A stretch of DNA of 64,000 nt from Porphyromonas levii DSM 23370 (GCF_000379925.1 NZ_KB904239.1:20797-84796); one strand, 5' to 3'. Shown: positions 7,826 through 16,583, counted from the first letter of the stretch. Translations and numbers: made by a program. Notes: a model not told the origin generated them from the letters alone.

Positions 7826-10234
7826 ATGAAGAATGTATTGAAGGTTGTGCTTGCTGTTGCGACAACTACTATCGCTTTGGTAGCTTGTGGTAAAGGCTCT
7901 AGCACTATCGTGGATCACCCGTATAATGCTGGGATCAACGTCATACCTATGCCTGCATCTATAGAGGCTAAAGGTGAGGGTGGCTTCGAGCTAACCAAAA
8001 ATGTCTCTTTCGTTGCTGATGGTGAAGAGCTAACGAAGATTGCTAAGTTCTTTGCTTTGAAAATTAAGGGCTCTACTGGTTTTGAGCTACAGACAATTCC
8101 CGCAAGTAAGAACCCAAAGCAGGAGATTGCTTTTGCTCTTGTTGGTGCCGATATTGTACCAGCTGAGGAAGGGTATACACTGGATGTATCTAGTGAGGGT
8201 ATCAAGATTCAAGCTCAGACACCTAGAGGTATTTTCTGGGGTATGCAGACACTACTCCAACTCCTTCCTGCCGAGATTGAGAATCGTGATGTGATTCGTA
8301 ACGTGGATTGGAAGATTCCTTATGTGTCTGTCATAGACGAGCCTCGATTTGGATATAGAGGACAGCACCTTGATCCATGCCGTCACTTCCTTACTGTAGA
8401 GGAGACCAAGAAGTTTATCGACGTACTATCTATGCTCAAGATCAATAAAATGCACTGGCACCTTACTGATGATCAAGGTTGGAGGGTCGAGAGCAAGGTA
8501 TTCCCTAAGCTGAACGAGATTGCAAGCAAACGTATAGAGGGCGATGGCAGTACCTACGGACCATTCTTCTATACTCAAGAAGAGATTAAAGACATCGTGG
8601 CGTATGCCAAGGAGCGCTATGTAGAGGTAATTCCCGAAATCGAGTTCCCTGGGCACAATGTAGGTGTGATTACTGCATATCCTGAACTAGGGTGCTGGGG
8701 AGAGGAGTTCCCTTATGAGGTGCGTAATATCTGGGGTATCTCCGACGAGGTTCTATGCGCAGGTAATGACAAAGTCTTTGAGTTTGCCGAGAAGATTCTA
8801 GATGAGATTATACCATTATTTGATAGTGAGTATTTCCACATCGGTGGTGATGAAGCACCAAAGCGTATTTGGGCTAAGTGTCCTAAGTGCCAAGCTCGTA
8901 TCAAAGCCGAAGGTCTCAAGGATGAATATGAGCTACAGAGCTACTTTATCCATAGAATAGAGGAGATCGTACTAAAACACGGTAAAAAGATGATAGGCTG
9001 GGAGGAGATTCTCGAGGGCGGTCTCGCTCCTAGTGCTATCGTGATGAGTTGGACTGGTGAACAGGGTGGTATCACCTCTGCAAATATGGGACATGACGTA
9101 ATAATGACTCCTGCGAGCGCAGGACTGTATGTCGATCATTATCAGGGAGATCCAGCTATTGAGTCACAAGCTATTGGCGGATTCTCTACCCTAGAGAAGG
9201 TGTATAGTTACAATCCAATCCCTGAAGCTATTCATGCAGATAAGCGTCACCATGTGCTTGGAGTGCAGGCGAACCTATGGGCAGAGTACTTCTATGAGAG
9301 TTGGCAGAACGAGTACCACGCTTTCCCTCGTGAGATAGCTGTCGCAGAAGTAGGTTGGACTCCACTAGAGAAAAAAGACTTCGCCGACTTTGAGCGTCGA
9401 CTTCAGAATATGCAGAAGCGACTCGACTACCACGATATGATGTATTACATCCCACAGCCTGAGCAACAAGGATTGGGCGGAAGCATCAATACAGTAGCAT
9501 TTGTGGATAGCACTACCCAGGAGTTTAAGACCAGTGGACATGTGTACAAGATCATTTATACCCTCGATGGTTCGGAGCCAACCGCAGATAATGGTACCGA
9601 GTACACGAAGCCACTCACCTTTACAGATGATGCTACTCTAAAGATAAGGTCGCTTGTGTTAGGGGGCAAGATGAGCCCAGTACGTGAGATCAATATTCTC
9701 AAGCAGTCTTATGAACCAGCTATTGCTCAGCCAGAGGATGCTGGAATCGCCAAGGGTATTAACTTCGGTATCAAGCATGGTCGCTTCACTAATACCGATG
9801 AGGTACTAGCACTTCCTACTGATAGTCTAGACTGGACGGAGGGTATTGCCTTCTCTAAGACAGGTCAGCCATTCTATATCGAGGATCGACTAGAGCACCT
9901 TATGTCTAATGTAAATCACTTTGGCGGAATCTATGAGGGCTATATCAATATCCCAGAAGACGGCGTGTACCGCTTTTGTTCATTGCACCACAAGCTCTGG
10001 CTCAATGATCAGTTAGTCGTCAATAATGAAGGAGAAGTGATGAAGACCGCTCGCCACGATATTTCTGTAGCGCTTGGTAAGGGGTTACATAAGATTAAGA
10101 TTGTGACTATTGGAGAGATCCAAGGCGGATGGCCTACTTTCTGGAACGATGTTCGTCTCCGTTGGTCTCGTATGGATAAGGGCGAGGCTCTCGACTTTAT
10201 TCCAGATGAAGCTTTCTTTCATTCAGTGAAGTAA
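7826..10234 (+). CDS. GH20 beta-N-acetylhexosaminidase lipoprotein with PA14 domain
   Basis: This enzyme would release terminal N-acetylglucosamine or N-acetylgalactosamine from host glycans or peptidoglycan fragments. The 802-residue protein starts with a lipoprotein signal (ALVAC, Cys21), so it is anchored in a membrane, possibly at the cell surface. A GH20b-like domain (about 40-165) is followed by the GH20 barrel (about 170-510). The barrel shows HWHLTDDQGWR and FHIGGDEAP, where Asp342-Glu343 form the catalytic pair. Residues 555-625 (IYTLDGSEPTADNGTEY) resemble the chitobiase C-terminal/FN3-like domain, and residues about 640-795 look like a PA14 carbohydrate-binding domain. It is flanked by its own -7 box and a strong terminator at 10257-10293. 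Confidence 0.93.
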   Translation: MKNVLKVVLAVATTTIALVACGKGSSTIVDHPYNAGINVIPMPASIEAKGEGGFELTKNVSFVADGEELTKIAKFFALKIKGSTGFELQTIPASKNPKQEIAFALVGADIVPAEEGYTLDVSSEGIKIQAQTPRGIFWGMQTLLQLLPAEIENRDVIRNVDWKIPYVSVIDEPRFGYRGQHLDPCRHFLTVEETKKFIDVLSMLKINKMHWHLTDDQGWRVESKVFPKLNEIASKRIEGDGSTYGPFFYTQEEIKDIVAYAKERYVEVIPEIEFPGHNVGVITAYPELGCWGEEFPYEVRNIWGISDEVLCAGNDKVFEFAEKILDEIIPLFDSEYFHIGGDEAPKRIWAKCPKCQARIKAEGLKDEYELQSYFIHRIEEIVLKHGKKMIGWEEILEGGLAPSAIVMSWTGEQGGITSANMGHDVIMTPASAGLYVDHYQGDPAIESQAIGGFSTLEKVYSYNPIPEAIHADKRHHVLGVQANLWAEYFYESWQNEYHAFPREIAVAEVGWTPLEKKDFADFERRLQNMQKRLDYHDMMYYIPQPEQQGLGGSINTVAFVDSTTQEFKTSGHVYKIIYTLDGSEPTADNGTEYTKPLTFTDDATLKIRSLVLGGKMSPVREINILKQSYEPAIAQPEDAGIAKGINFGIKHGRFTNTDEVLALPTDSLDWTEGIAFSKTGQPFYIEDRLEHLMSNVNHFGGIYEGYINIPEDGVYRFCSLHHKLWLNDQLVVNNEGEVMKTARHDISVALGKGLHKIKIVTIGEIQGGWPTFWNDVRLRWSRMDKGEALDFIPDEAFFHSVK

Positions 10235-10256
10235 CTAGTGTTTTGTGCTTAATGAT

Positions 10257-10293
10257 AAAGGCGGGCAGTATCCATTTGGTGCTGCCCGCCTTT
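10257..10293 (+). terminator. Intrinsic terminator of the hexosaminidase gene
   Basis: A perfect 12-bp GC-rich stem (aaaggcgggcag, 10257-10268, against ctgcccgccttt, 10282-10293) with a 13-nt loop and T-rich 3' side. The loop contains TTTG at 10275-10278, which is also the -33 element of the next promoter. Confidence 0.85.
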
Positions 10294-10306
10294 ATTATTA
10301 CTTTTG
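10275..10306 (+). promoter_or_regulatory. Promoter of the TfoX-like gene, nested in the terminator
   Basis: TTTG 10275-10278, 20 bp, TACTTTTG 10299-10306. The -7 box ends 4 bp before ATG 10311, so the transcript is predicted to be leaderless or nearly so. The -33 element lies in the loop of the preceding terminator hairpin. Confidence 0.7.
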
Positions 10307-10310
10307 CCGT

Positions 10311-10676
10311 ATGAATGTATCAGAAGAATATGCAAGCTTTGTAGCCGATCAGTGCTCTGGCGCTGGAGAGATAAGGCTGCGCAAGATGTTTGGAGCTTAT
10401 TGCCTATATTGCAATGATAAGGTAGTGGCTTTTCTTGTTCACGATGAGTTTTTGCTCAAGCCTACCGAGGCGGTTCGTCCGCTACTCAAAGAGGTGGAGG
10501 AGAAGGAGCTATTCCCAGGCTCCAAGGGCTTCTTCTGTATTACAGATATTGATAATCATCGGTACATGTCGGATATCGTACGGGCTACATACGAAGCACT
10601 CCCTATGCCCAAGCCTAAAAGACCTAAGAAACCTATAAAAGGCGATGGACTTGAGAAGATTATCAATGAACGCTAG
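10311..10676 (+). CDS. TfoX N-terminal domain protein
   Basis: The 121-residue protein matches the small TfoX_N family: RLRKMFGAYCLYCNDKVVAFLVHDEFLLKP is the core beta-sheet region of that fold. In gammaproteobacteria TfoX regulates competence, but single-domain versions in Bacteroidota have no established role. The C-terminus is rich in Lys and Pro (PKPKRPKKP). ATG 10311 is chosen over the upstream in-frame start at 10245 because the promoter and the preceding terminator lie between them. A bidirectional terminator follows. Confidence 0.85.
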   Translation: MNVSEEYASFVADQCSGAGEIRLRKMFGAYCLYCNDKVVAFLVHDEFLLKPTEAVRPLLKEVEEKELFPGSKGFFCITDIDNHRYMSDIVRATYEALPMPKPKRPKKPIKGDGLEKIINER

Positions 10677-10713
10677 TGGTAAAATGGTTGAGACCTTGCC
10701 TATGTGCAACATA

Positions 10714-10750
10714 AAAGGACTACGCAAATCTTGCTTTTGCGTAGTCCTTT
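10714..10750. terminator. Bidirectional terminator between tfoX-like and clpC
   Basis: A perfect 15-bp stem (10714-10728 against 10736-10750) with a 7-nt loop, an A-run on the left and a T-run on the right. It lies between two convergent genes and can end both transcripts. Confidence 0.85.
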
Positions 10751-10757
10751 CATCTTC

Positions 10758-12908
10758 TTACTGTGCTGCTATTTCTGGTTGTAGCAACCGTAGTTTTTCA
10801 GGCGATTTCCCATGATCTACGTCGATAAGATAGCGCCCACCAGGGATAGCTTCACCATCGATAATAGCTTGGGTAATCAAGTCCTCTACATACTGAGCAA
10901 TGGCTCGGTTGAGAGGTCGGGCACCGAGCTTAGGGTCATATCCTTTCTTAGCAAGAAATGCGCGTGCCTTTTCGCTGTACTCAACTGTAATCTCCAAGGC
11001 ATCCAGTCTAGGCGCAAGTTCTTGCAGCTGAATGTCCACAATCGAACGGATAACCTCAGGGCTCAGAGCATTGAAGGTTACAATCTTATCTATACGATTA
11101 AGGAACTCAGGAGCAAAGCTCTTCCTAAGCATCTTCTGTATTACCTCCTGAGATAGTTTGCTCATCTCCTCTGCGCTTGCATCACGGAATCCTATGCCCG
11201 TACCGAAGTCATCGAGTTGGCGGGTACCTACATTGGAAGTCATGATGACAATGGTATTCTTGAAATTGACCTTTCTACCATTACTATCGGTGAGCACACC
11301 ATCGTCCAGCAATTGCAGGAGGATATTGTGGACATCGGCATGAGCTTTCTCAATCTCATCAAAGAGAACCACAGAGTATGGCCTACGCTTAATCTTTTTC
11401 GTAAGTTCACCACCCTCGTCATAACCTACATATCCTGGAGGTGCTCCTACAAGACGGGAAACCGTATGTCGTTCCATAAACTCGCTCATATCCACTCGGA
11501 TCATGGCATCCTCACTTCCGAATAATTCCTTAGCTAGGTTCTTGGCTAGGTGGGTCTTGCCCACACCTGAAGAGCCAAGGAATAAGAATGACCCAATTGG
11601 TTTCTTCGGATTACGTAGCCCTATCTTATTTCTCTGGATAGCACTAGCTATGGCATCGATTACATGATCCTGACCCTTTACCTTTTCTTTGAGCCTATCA
11701 GCCAGCCCTGCTAGCGATGCCAGATCGTCTTTGGTAAATGACTCCACTGGCACTCCGCTTGTGAGCGATACCACCTTTTGTATCTCCTCCACACCGACCA
11801 TTACCTTCTGCGTAAGCATCTCGCCACGCTCCAGTCTAGCCTTGTATTGGTCAAACTCACTTATTGCTTCCTTCTCCTCATCGCGGTACCTTATAGCTAG
11901 CTCGTAGTCGCTCTCACTTACGGCTTTTTGCTTAAGGGCACGTGCCTCGTTAATCTTTGCTTCGAAGTGAGAGAGGTCAACCGGCTTTTGGTTTGCCATG
12001 AAGGCATAAGCCCCAGCTTCATCGATAGCGTCGATAGCCTTATCGGGGAAGAAACGATCCGTTACATATTGATCGGTGAGCTTTACCGCTGCCAATAGGG
12101 CATCGTCGGAATAAGTTACGTGGTGGTGCTCCTCATATCTAGGGCGTAGCTTGTGGAGTATCTCCAGGGTCTCTTTAGTATCAGGAGCCTCCACGACAAT
12201 CTTTTGGAAACGGCGCTCCATAGCACCATCCTTCTCGATAGTCTTGCGGTACTCCTCCAAAGTTGTAGCACCTATTACCTTTATCTCGCCTCTAGAGAGA
12301 GCTGGTTTTAGAATATTAGCTGCATCGAGCCCACCTTGGCTATTGCCGCTACCCATGAGCGTGTGTATCTCATCGATATAGAGGATAATATCGGGATTAG
12401 CCCTTAGCTCCTTGATCATCCCTTTCATACGCTCCTCGAACTGACCTCTATACATCGAGCCCGCTACCATACTTGCCAAATCTATAGATATGATGCGCTT
12501 ATTCAGTAGGGTAATAGGTACATCGTTGGCTACTATCTTTTGGGCTAAAGCCTCCACAATAGCTGTCTTACCCACACCAGGCTCTCCTAGAAGAATTGGG
12601 TTATTCTTCTTTTTCCGTGCTAATATCTGTGCTACGCGTTGGATCTCTCCATCACGTCCGTATATTGGGTCGAGCTTATTTTTTTTCGCAAGGTCATTGA
12701 GCCAAGTGCCATATTGGTCTAGGGTAGGGGTATCCGACTTGCCTTTACCTCCGCCTGTGGTGCCCTTATCCTTACTTGGCTCCTTGTTGCCCTCATGCTC
12801 CTCACCTTTGCCCTCGTCCTTACTGAATAGTTCGCCGAGGTCATCGTCAGGATAATTGGGCATCGATGCCATCATATCTAGTCTATGTTGTCTTGCTCTA
12901 TCTTTCAT
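10758..12908 (-). CDS. clpC: ClpC-type AAA+ unfoldase lacking the N-terminal Clp repeat domain
   Basis: This is a Hsp100 unfoldase that would feed proteins to ClpP. From ATG 12908 it has about 716 residues. The order is a low-complexity acidic/Lys/Gly-rich region (1-60), AAA-1 with Walker A GEPGVGKT and Walker B ILYIDEIH, a middle region with a UVR-like stretch (SDYELAIRYRDEEKEAISEF), and AAA-2 with GSSGVGKT and VVLFDEIEKAH. A GIGF tripeptide region matches the ClpP-binding loop of ClpC. A normal ClpC has about 820-850 residues and begins with two Clp_N repeats of roughly 70 residues each; these are absent, and there is no room for them before the upstream gene. An intrinsic terminator sits just upstream, so its own promoter is unclear. 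Confidence 0.9.
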   Translation of the reverse strand: MKDRARQHRLDMMASMPNYPDDDLGELFSKDEGKGEEHEGNKEPSKDKGTTGGGKGKSDTPTLDQYGTWLNDLAKKNKLDPIYGRDGEIQRVAQILARKKKNNPILLGEPGVGKTAIVEALAQKIVANDVPITLLNKRIISIDLASMVAGSMYRGQFEERMKGMIKELRANPDIILYIDEIHTLMGSGNSQGGLDAANILKPALSRGEIKVIGATTLEEYRKTIEKDGAMERRFQKIVVEAPDTKETLEILHKLRPRYEEHHHVTYSDDALLAAVKLTDQYVTDRFFPDKAIDAIDEAGAYAFMANQKPVDLSHFEAKINEARALKQKAVSESDYELAIRYRDEEKEAISEFDQYKARLERGEMLTQKVMVGVEEIQKVVSLTSGVPVESFTKDDLASLAGLADRLKEKVKGQDHVIDAIASAIQRNKIGLRNPKKPIGSFLFLGSSGVGKTHLAKNLAKELFGSEDAMIRVDMSEFMERHTVSRLVGAPPGYVGYDEGGELTKKIKRRPYSVVLFDEIEKAHADVHNILLQLLDDGVLTDSNGRKVNFKNTIVIMTSNVGTRQLDDFGTGIGFRDASAEEMSKLSQEVIQKMLRKSFAPEFLNRIDKIVTFNALSPEVIRSIVDIQLQELAPRLDALEITVEYSEKARAFLAKKGYDPKLGARPLNRAIAQYVEDLITQAIIDGEAIPGGRYLIDVDHGKSPEKLRLLQPEIAAQ

Positions 12909-12915
12909 ATCTAAA

Positions 12916-12955
12916 AATCCCCTCATAAGTATCAACGTATACTCATGAGGGGATT
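12916..12955 (-). terminator. Intrinsic terminator after the cytidylate kinase-like gene
   Basis: An 11-bp stem (12916-12926 against 12945-12955) with an inner AGTAT/ATACT stem and, on the minus strand, a following TTTTT. It lies between the kinase-like gene and clpC. It overlaps possible upstream in-frame starts of clpC, which favours ATG 12908. Confidence 0.8.
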
Positions 12956-12975
12956 GGTATAATTATGAAATCATC

Positions 12976-13632
12976 CTATTCCATAGGGAAACCACGTCTC
13001 CTCATGAGTCCTACTATCATATCTACCGCATAATCTATGCCAACAGACGATAGCTTAATAGACAGGTCATAATTGTCAGCCCTGCCCCAGTTCCGAGAGG
13101 TGTAATAGTTGTAGTACTCTCTACGATCTTTGTCCACCTTTTCCACTTCTGCTGTAGCATCCTCTATAGCCTCCATTCCGAGACGCTCTTGGATATGCTT
13201 AGCTCTCAGCTCTATGTCATCTGCAATATAAACAGTCAGCAAGTGGGGATGTTCGCGAAGTACATAGTCTGCACATCTGCCGACAAATATGGCGGAACCC
13301 TTCGCCGCTAGTTTTTGGATGGTCTCAGCCTGGAGTGTGAAGAGATGATCATTGGAGAGGTAGTTATTGGTGTACATATAGAAGGGATTAGGCATACATA
13401 GAGTACTGCCTACTACTAGGGGAAGCTCGTAAACATTCTTTTCGTCTGCCTTCTCGAAGAGTTCTTTGCGGATATTGTTGTCCTCGGCAGCCTTGTCTAG
13501 TATCTCCTTGTCGTAGAGCATTACCTTGAGTCTCCTCTGTAGCTTACATGCAACCTTATAGCCTCCGCTTCCGAAAGAGCGTCCAATACAGATGGCGAAG
13601 GTATTGTCTGGGTAAATCATCTCATTCTCCAT
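12976..13632 (-). CDS. Cytidylate kinase-like family protein
   Basis: The 218-residue protein belongs to the cytidylate kinase-like (Cytidylate_kin2) family. A P-loop-like IGRSFGSGGYKVACKL sits near residues 16-31, followed by LYDKEIL and the motif IFVGRCADYVL (about 115-125). A late RADNYDLSIKLSSVGID segment resembles the nucleotide-kinase core. Its substrate is not known. It overlaps the end of the CoA-transferase gene by 11 bp, so the two are translationally coupled. A terminator follows immediately. Confidence 0.85.
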   Translation of the reverse strand: MENEMIYPDNTFAICIGRSFGSGGYKVACKLQRRLKVMLYDKEILDKAAEDNNIRKELFEKADEKNVYELPLVVGSTLCMPNPFYMYTNNYLSNDHLFTLQAETIQKLAAKGSAIFVGRCADYVLREHPHLLTVYIADDIELRAKHIQERLGMEAIEDATAEVEKVDKDRREYYNYYTSRNWGRADNYDLSIKLSSVGIDYAVDMIVGLMRRRGFPME

Positions 13633-14938
13633 AATTCATCAAAAAAAACTTCTTGGTAGGGAATTGCTCCATTACAGAGCGCTCTAGCTCTTCTCTAAAC
13701 TTAGGGTGGGCGATGCTCACTAGTGCTTCTGCACGCTCTAGTTCGGTGCGTCCCGAAAGCTCTGCCACACCATACTCAGTTACCACGTAGTCAATATCAT
13801 TGCGTAGGGTAGTGACTACGTTTCTATTACTTAGGGTAGGGGCGATACGGGATATCTCACCACCCTTTGCTGTAGACTGAATAGCGATGATGCTCTTACC
13901 TCCCTCAGAGATGCGTATACCACGGACATAGTCAAACTGACCTCCCGAGCCACTAAACATCTTGCCACCTACTTTCTCGGCACATACCTGTCCATACAGA
14001 TCTACTTCAATACATGAGTTGATAGAGATCATGCGAGGGTTCTTACCAATAATATAAGGGTCATTCATCAGGTCTACAGGATATTGCTCGAAAAGCTCAT
14101 TGCCATCTAGGAAGTCATACAGTGCTTGGTCTCCCATCGTAAAGGCAGCAGTCATCTTGCCTTGGTGTATGCCCTTGTATCTACCAGTGATTGCACCACT
14201 CTTGAATAGCCCTAGCACACCTGGAGTGAGTAGCTCAGTGTGAATACCAAGTTCGCTGTGGTTGGTTAGTAGCGATAGTACCGCATCAGGTAGCGCCCCA
14301 ATACCAATCTGTAGGGTAGCCCTATCGGGTACGAGTTCTGCACAGAATGCCGCAATCTTCTTGTCTAAATCGCTTTGCTCAGCACTAGGAACAAGGTGTG
14401 GCTGTGAGCTATGCTCCACGATGACATCTATTTCATCAGCGGTAAGGAAATTATCTCCACCTACAAAAGGAAGTTGATTATTGACCACTGCCATTACCTT
14501 CTTAGCATATCTTGCAGCTGGAAGTCCAAAGTCGCTAGAAAGGCTGCAACTGTATCTGCCCTGATTGTCTGGAGGTGTTACTTGTAGGATAGCCCAGTCC
14601 GGCTCAAAAGTACCACCAGGAGCAAATAGAGATGGTACCTGAGAGAAGTGACGTGGGATAAAATCAGCACGTCCCTCATTCACTGCATCGCGCATCGCTT
14701 TGCCACTCATGAAAGGTGAGCAAACCCTTATGTGCTTCTCCATCCCTGGCTCCAAGTGCACTGGTGTACCTAGGTATATCAAGTGGAATAGCCTAAGGTT
14801 CGTAAAGCGCTCTTTTTGCCTTACAATCTCTTCTACCACACAATTGGGGGTTACTGCTCCATGTCCGAGCACTAGCTTTTCGCCATCCTTAATCTCTGCT
14901 ACTGCCTCGCTGAGTGGCATTACTTTAGCTCTTTGCAT
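13622..14938 (-). CDS. Acetyl-CoA hydrolase/transferase family CoA-transferase
   Basis: The 438-residue protein (from ATG 14938) is a family I CoA-transferase of the acetyl-CoA hydrolase/4-hydroxybutyrate CoA-transferase type. It shows an N-terminal domain with LGHGAVTPNCVVEE, QIGIGALPDAVLS mid-protein, a conserved Glu in SINSCIEVDLYGQV (the probable covalent CoA carrier), the CoA-binding GSGGQFDYVRG and EYGVAELSGRT. In Porphyromonas, paralogues of this family produce butyrate and propionate by transferring CoA to acetate. The specificity here cannot be decided from sequence alone. The TTG at 14962 is also in frame but ATG 14938 is preferred. A consensus promoter lies 60 bp upstream. Confidence 0.88.
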   Translation of the reverse strand: MQRAKVMPLSEAVAEIKDGEKLVLGHGAVTPNCVVEEIVRQKERFTNLRLFHLIYLGTPVHLEPGMEKHIRVCSPFMSGKAMRDAVNEGRADFIPRHFSQVPSLFAPGGTFEPDWAILQVTPPDNQGRYSCSLSSDFGLPAARYAKKVMAVVNNQLPFVGGDNFLTADEIDVIVEHSSQPHLVPSAEQSDLDKKIAAFCAELVPDRATLQIGIGALPDAVLSLLTNHSELGIHTELLTPGVLGLFKSGAITGRYKGIHQGKMTAAFTMGDQALYDFLDGNELFEQYPVDLMNDPYIIGKNPRMISINSCIEVDLYGQVCAEKVGGKMFSGSGGQFDYVRGIRISEGGKSIIAIQSTAKGGEISRIAPTLSNRNVVTTLRNDIDYVVTEYGVAELSGRTELERAEALVSIAHPKFREELERSVMEQFPTKKFFLMNYGE

Positions 14939-15000
14939 ATTACTACTTAATTCGGTATCCAAAAATTATTATAGGTTAGGTTGTACTCCCTCTCCACCCA

Positions 15001-15031
15001 CAAATTTACCAAAATTGGCTATCGTGTGCAA
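15001..15031 (-). promoter_or_regulatory. Promoter of the CoA-transferase gene
   Basis: On the minus strand TTG (15031-15029), 20 bp, TAAATTTG (15008-15001). It gives a leader of about 55 nt before ATG 14938. Confidence 0.6.
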
Positions 15032-15095
15032 CAAACACTTCAGAATAAGCCTAACTCCCTTTGGCTTCTTGGGATAGAGCCCAAAGTTTCCTACG

Positions 15096-15169
15096 TTGGA
15101 AAGGAAAGTTTCCAAGGAGGGAACAGAAGTTTTCCATGCTTGGAAAGAAATCTTTCCAAGCATGGAAAA
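15096..15169. repeat. Palindromic TTTCCAA/TTGGAAA repeat cluster
   Basis: A near-continuous 40-bp palindrome has 19-bp arms (15130-15148 and 15151-15169) with only two bases between them. Just before it a smaller inverted repeat uses the same word (ttggaaa 15096-15102 against tttccaa 15109-15115), so at least four copies of TTTCCAA or its complement lie within 75 bp. The stretch 15032-15335 has no credible gene and is otherwise AT-rich spacer. Confidence 0.75.
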
Positions 15170-15335
15170 TATTTTGGAAAATATGGTATTCCTGAAAATA
15201 GTACACAGTTTGTTTGTTATTCCTGTTATTGTATACACTTCTTTTTGCAATCCTAAATGTGTACACACCCTGTGCCCTCTAACCCTGAATGGGTACACAA
15301 ATATAGATGTTTTTGCGCAGATTACGGGCGGAGCC

Positions 15336-15386
15336 CACGAGCCGCCGCCCCCCCCCCTCTCTCTCTTAGGGGCGGGCGAGCTCGTG
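15336..15386. repeat. GC-rich inverted repeat with a C10 tract
   Basis: An imperfect inverted repeat (cacgagc...gcccc against ggggcg...gctcgtg) encloses a run of ten C (15348-15357) and a CT-repeat. It ends just before the stop codon of the IS3-type transposase remnant. Its base composition is far from its surroundings, which suggests it came with the insertion sequence. Confidence 0.55.
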
Positions 15387-15396
15387 CGTCATATAA

Positions 15397-16032
15397 TCAA
15401 GCGATATTAGTCCGCTTCGTGAGCGGGTTTTGGTGCTGTGGTAGTAGCATCTGCATGGGTGGTATCATGCCGATGGCGCGGTGGGGGCGAGCTGTATTAT
15501 AGAGTTTTATTGACTCAGATATCCTTTTCTGTGTCTCCTCAAAGCTTAGGCTCTCGTAGTTGTACAGCCAGTCGTTCTTTATGGTGCCGTTAAGTCGCTC
15601 TGTCATAGCGTTGTGGAGCGGGTCTCCTGTTTGGGTAACACTCGTAATCATCCCTAACTCTGCTTCATAATTGGTCATCATGCTTGATACATACTGGCTA
15701 CCTCGGTCGCTGTGGAAGATAGCTCCTGAGAGATCTATCTTGTGTTGTCTACAGAAAGCTACTGTCTGATCTAAAGCTTCGAGGGGACCGTCTGTGAAGA
15801 GGCTGCGCTGTAGGCTAAAGCCAGTGATAATACGACTATAAGCATCCATAGTAAGGGATAGATAAAGAAAGCCTTCCTTCGTTTTGAGGTAAGTAATATC
15901 TGAGACAAAGAGCATACCATGTCCTGTTGGGATGTACTTAGGTGTGGTATTAAGGTGATCATAGAAGCCGTGATTAACTACTCCCATAGTAGTGCGGGGA
16001 GGGCGATAGGTCTTTTTGTTCTCAAGAGCATA
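15397..16032 (-). pseudogene. IS3-family transposase OrfB, 5'-truncated remnant
   Basis: The frame encodes the integrase (rve) domain of an IS3-family OrfB. Catalytic residues are visible: Asp in FVSDITYL, Asp in HSDRGSQY and Glu in AMTERLNGTIKNDW, followed by LYNTARPHRAIGM. The in-frame sequence before ATG 15987 (YRPPRTT) still matches the OrfB pre-domain, but a TGA at 16033-16035 closes the frame. OrfA and the HTH part of OrfB are missing. I see no terminal inverted repeats. It is therefore a decayed copy that has lost its left half, lying beside other accessory sequence. Confidence 0.85.
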
Positions 16033-16076
16033 TCATTGGCTCCAATCTATAAAACAGTTGATGTAGAAGTATTTAT

Positions 16077-16107
16077 TTTGCGGTATAATAAATAATCTAT
16101 ATCTTTG
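16077..16107 (+). promoter_or_regulatory. Consensus promoter of the small lipoprotein gene
   Basis: TTTG 16077-16080, 19 bp, TATCTTTG 16100-16107, one of the best matches to the Bacteroidota promoter in the window. It drives the frameshifted lipoprotein gene that starts about 58 bp downstream. Confidence 0.75.
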
Positions 16108-16164
16108 GAAATAAGAATTTTGTCTTGAGTACTAAGAGATGATTGTATAACTAATATCAAATGT

Positions 16165-16583
16165 ATGATGATGAAAAAGAAGTTCGCATTTCTATTTGTA
16201 GCAATGGGGCTATTTATGTTTGCCTCATGTTCTTCAGAGGATAGTCTAACACATAAGAGGCTACTCAGGTAGAGACTGAGGCAGAAGTGCCCCCAATGAA
16301 TTATGGAGATGAGGGTCCCGTTTATTGCAATGACTCAGGCGAGGCCGTGGTTCAAGTCCTTTCAATGGATGAGAAAGAATTGAGCATTCGTTTGCTTGAT
16401 AGAGATATGATTCTCGAGCTCCAGCGTGTAGAAGGCGAGGGGATTGTCTATAAAGACATGAACCAGAATATGACAACCTTTGAAAGTGAGGAGTACCAGA
16501 CCATGACAGTTCTGTATGCAGATGCTGCTGAGCAACCTATTGAGCTACAATTGCGTAATGGTAATTCTGTAGTAGCAGAATAA
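16165..16583 (+). pseudogene. Small lipoprotein gene with one frameshift
   Basis: ATG 16165 opens a lipoprotein signal (MMMKKKF...FASC, Cys22) but the frame stops at TAG 16270-16272. The -1 frame is open from 16257 and encodes about 108 further residues of a soluble acidic domain (VPPMNYGDEGPVYCNDSG onward). Adding one A to the AA before GAG at 16257 rejoins them as ...SEDSLTHKEATQVETEAEV. I do not recognise the domain. The consensus promoter and terminator on either side are intact, so this is a recent mutation or a sequencing error rather than an old relic. The annotated alternative would be a 98-residue ORF from GTG 16287. Confidence 0.75.

Noticed and set aside
13622..13632. Overlap of CoA-transferase and kinase-like genes as a possible frameshifted single gene
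   Set aside because: Each encodes a complete, unrelated family with its own start and normal length; the 11-bp overlap is ordinary coupling.
15257..15502. Open frame of 81 codons across the GC-rich hairpin and the transposase 3' end
   Set aside because: It lies antisense to the transposase remnant and through the C10 tract; composition looks random.
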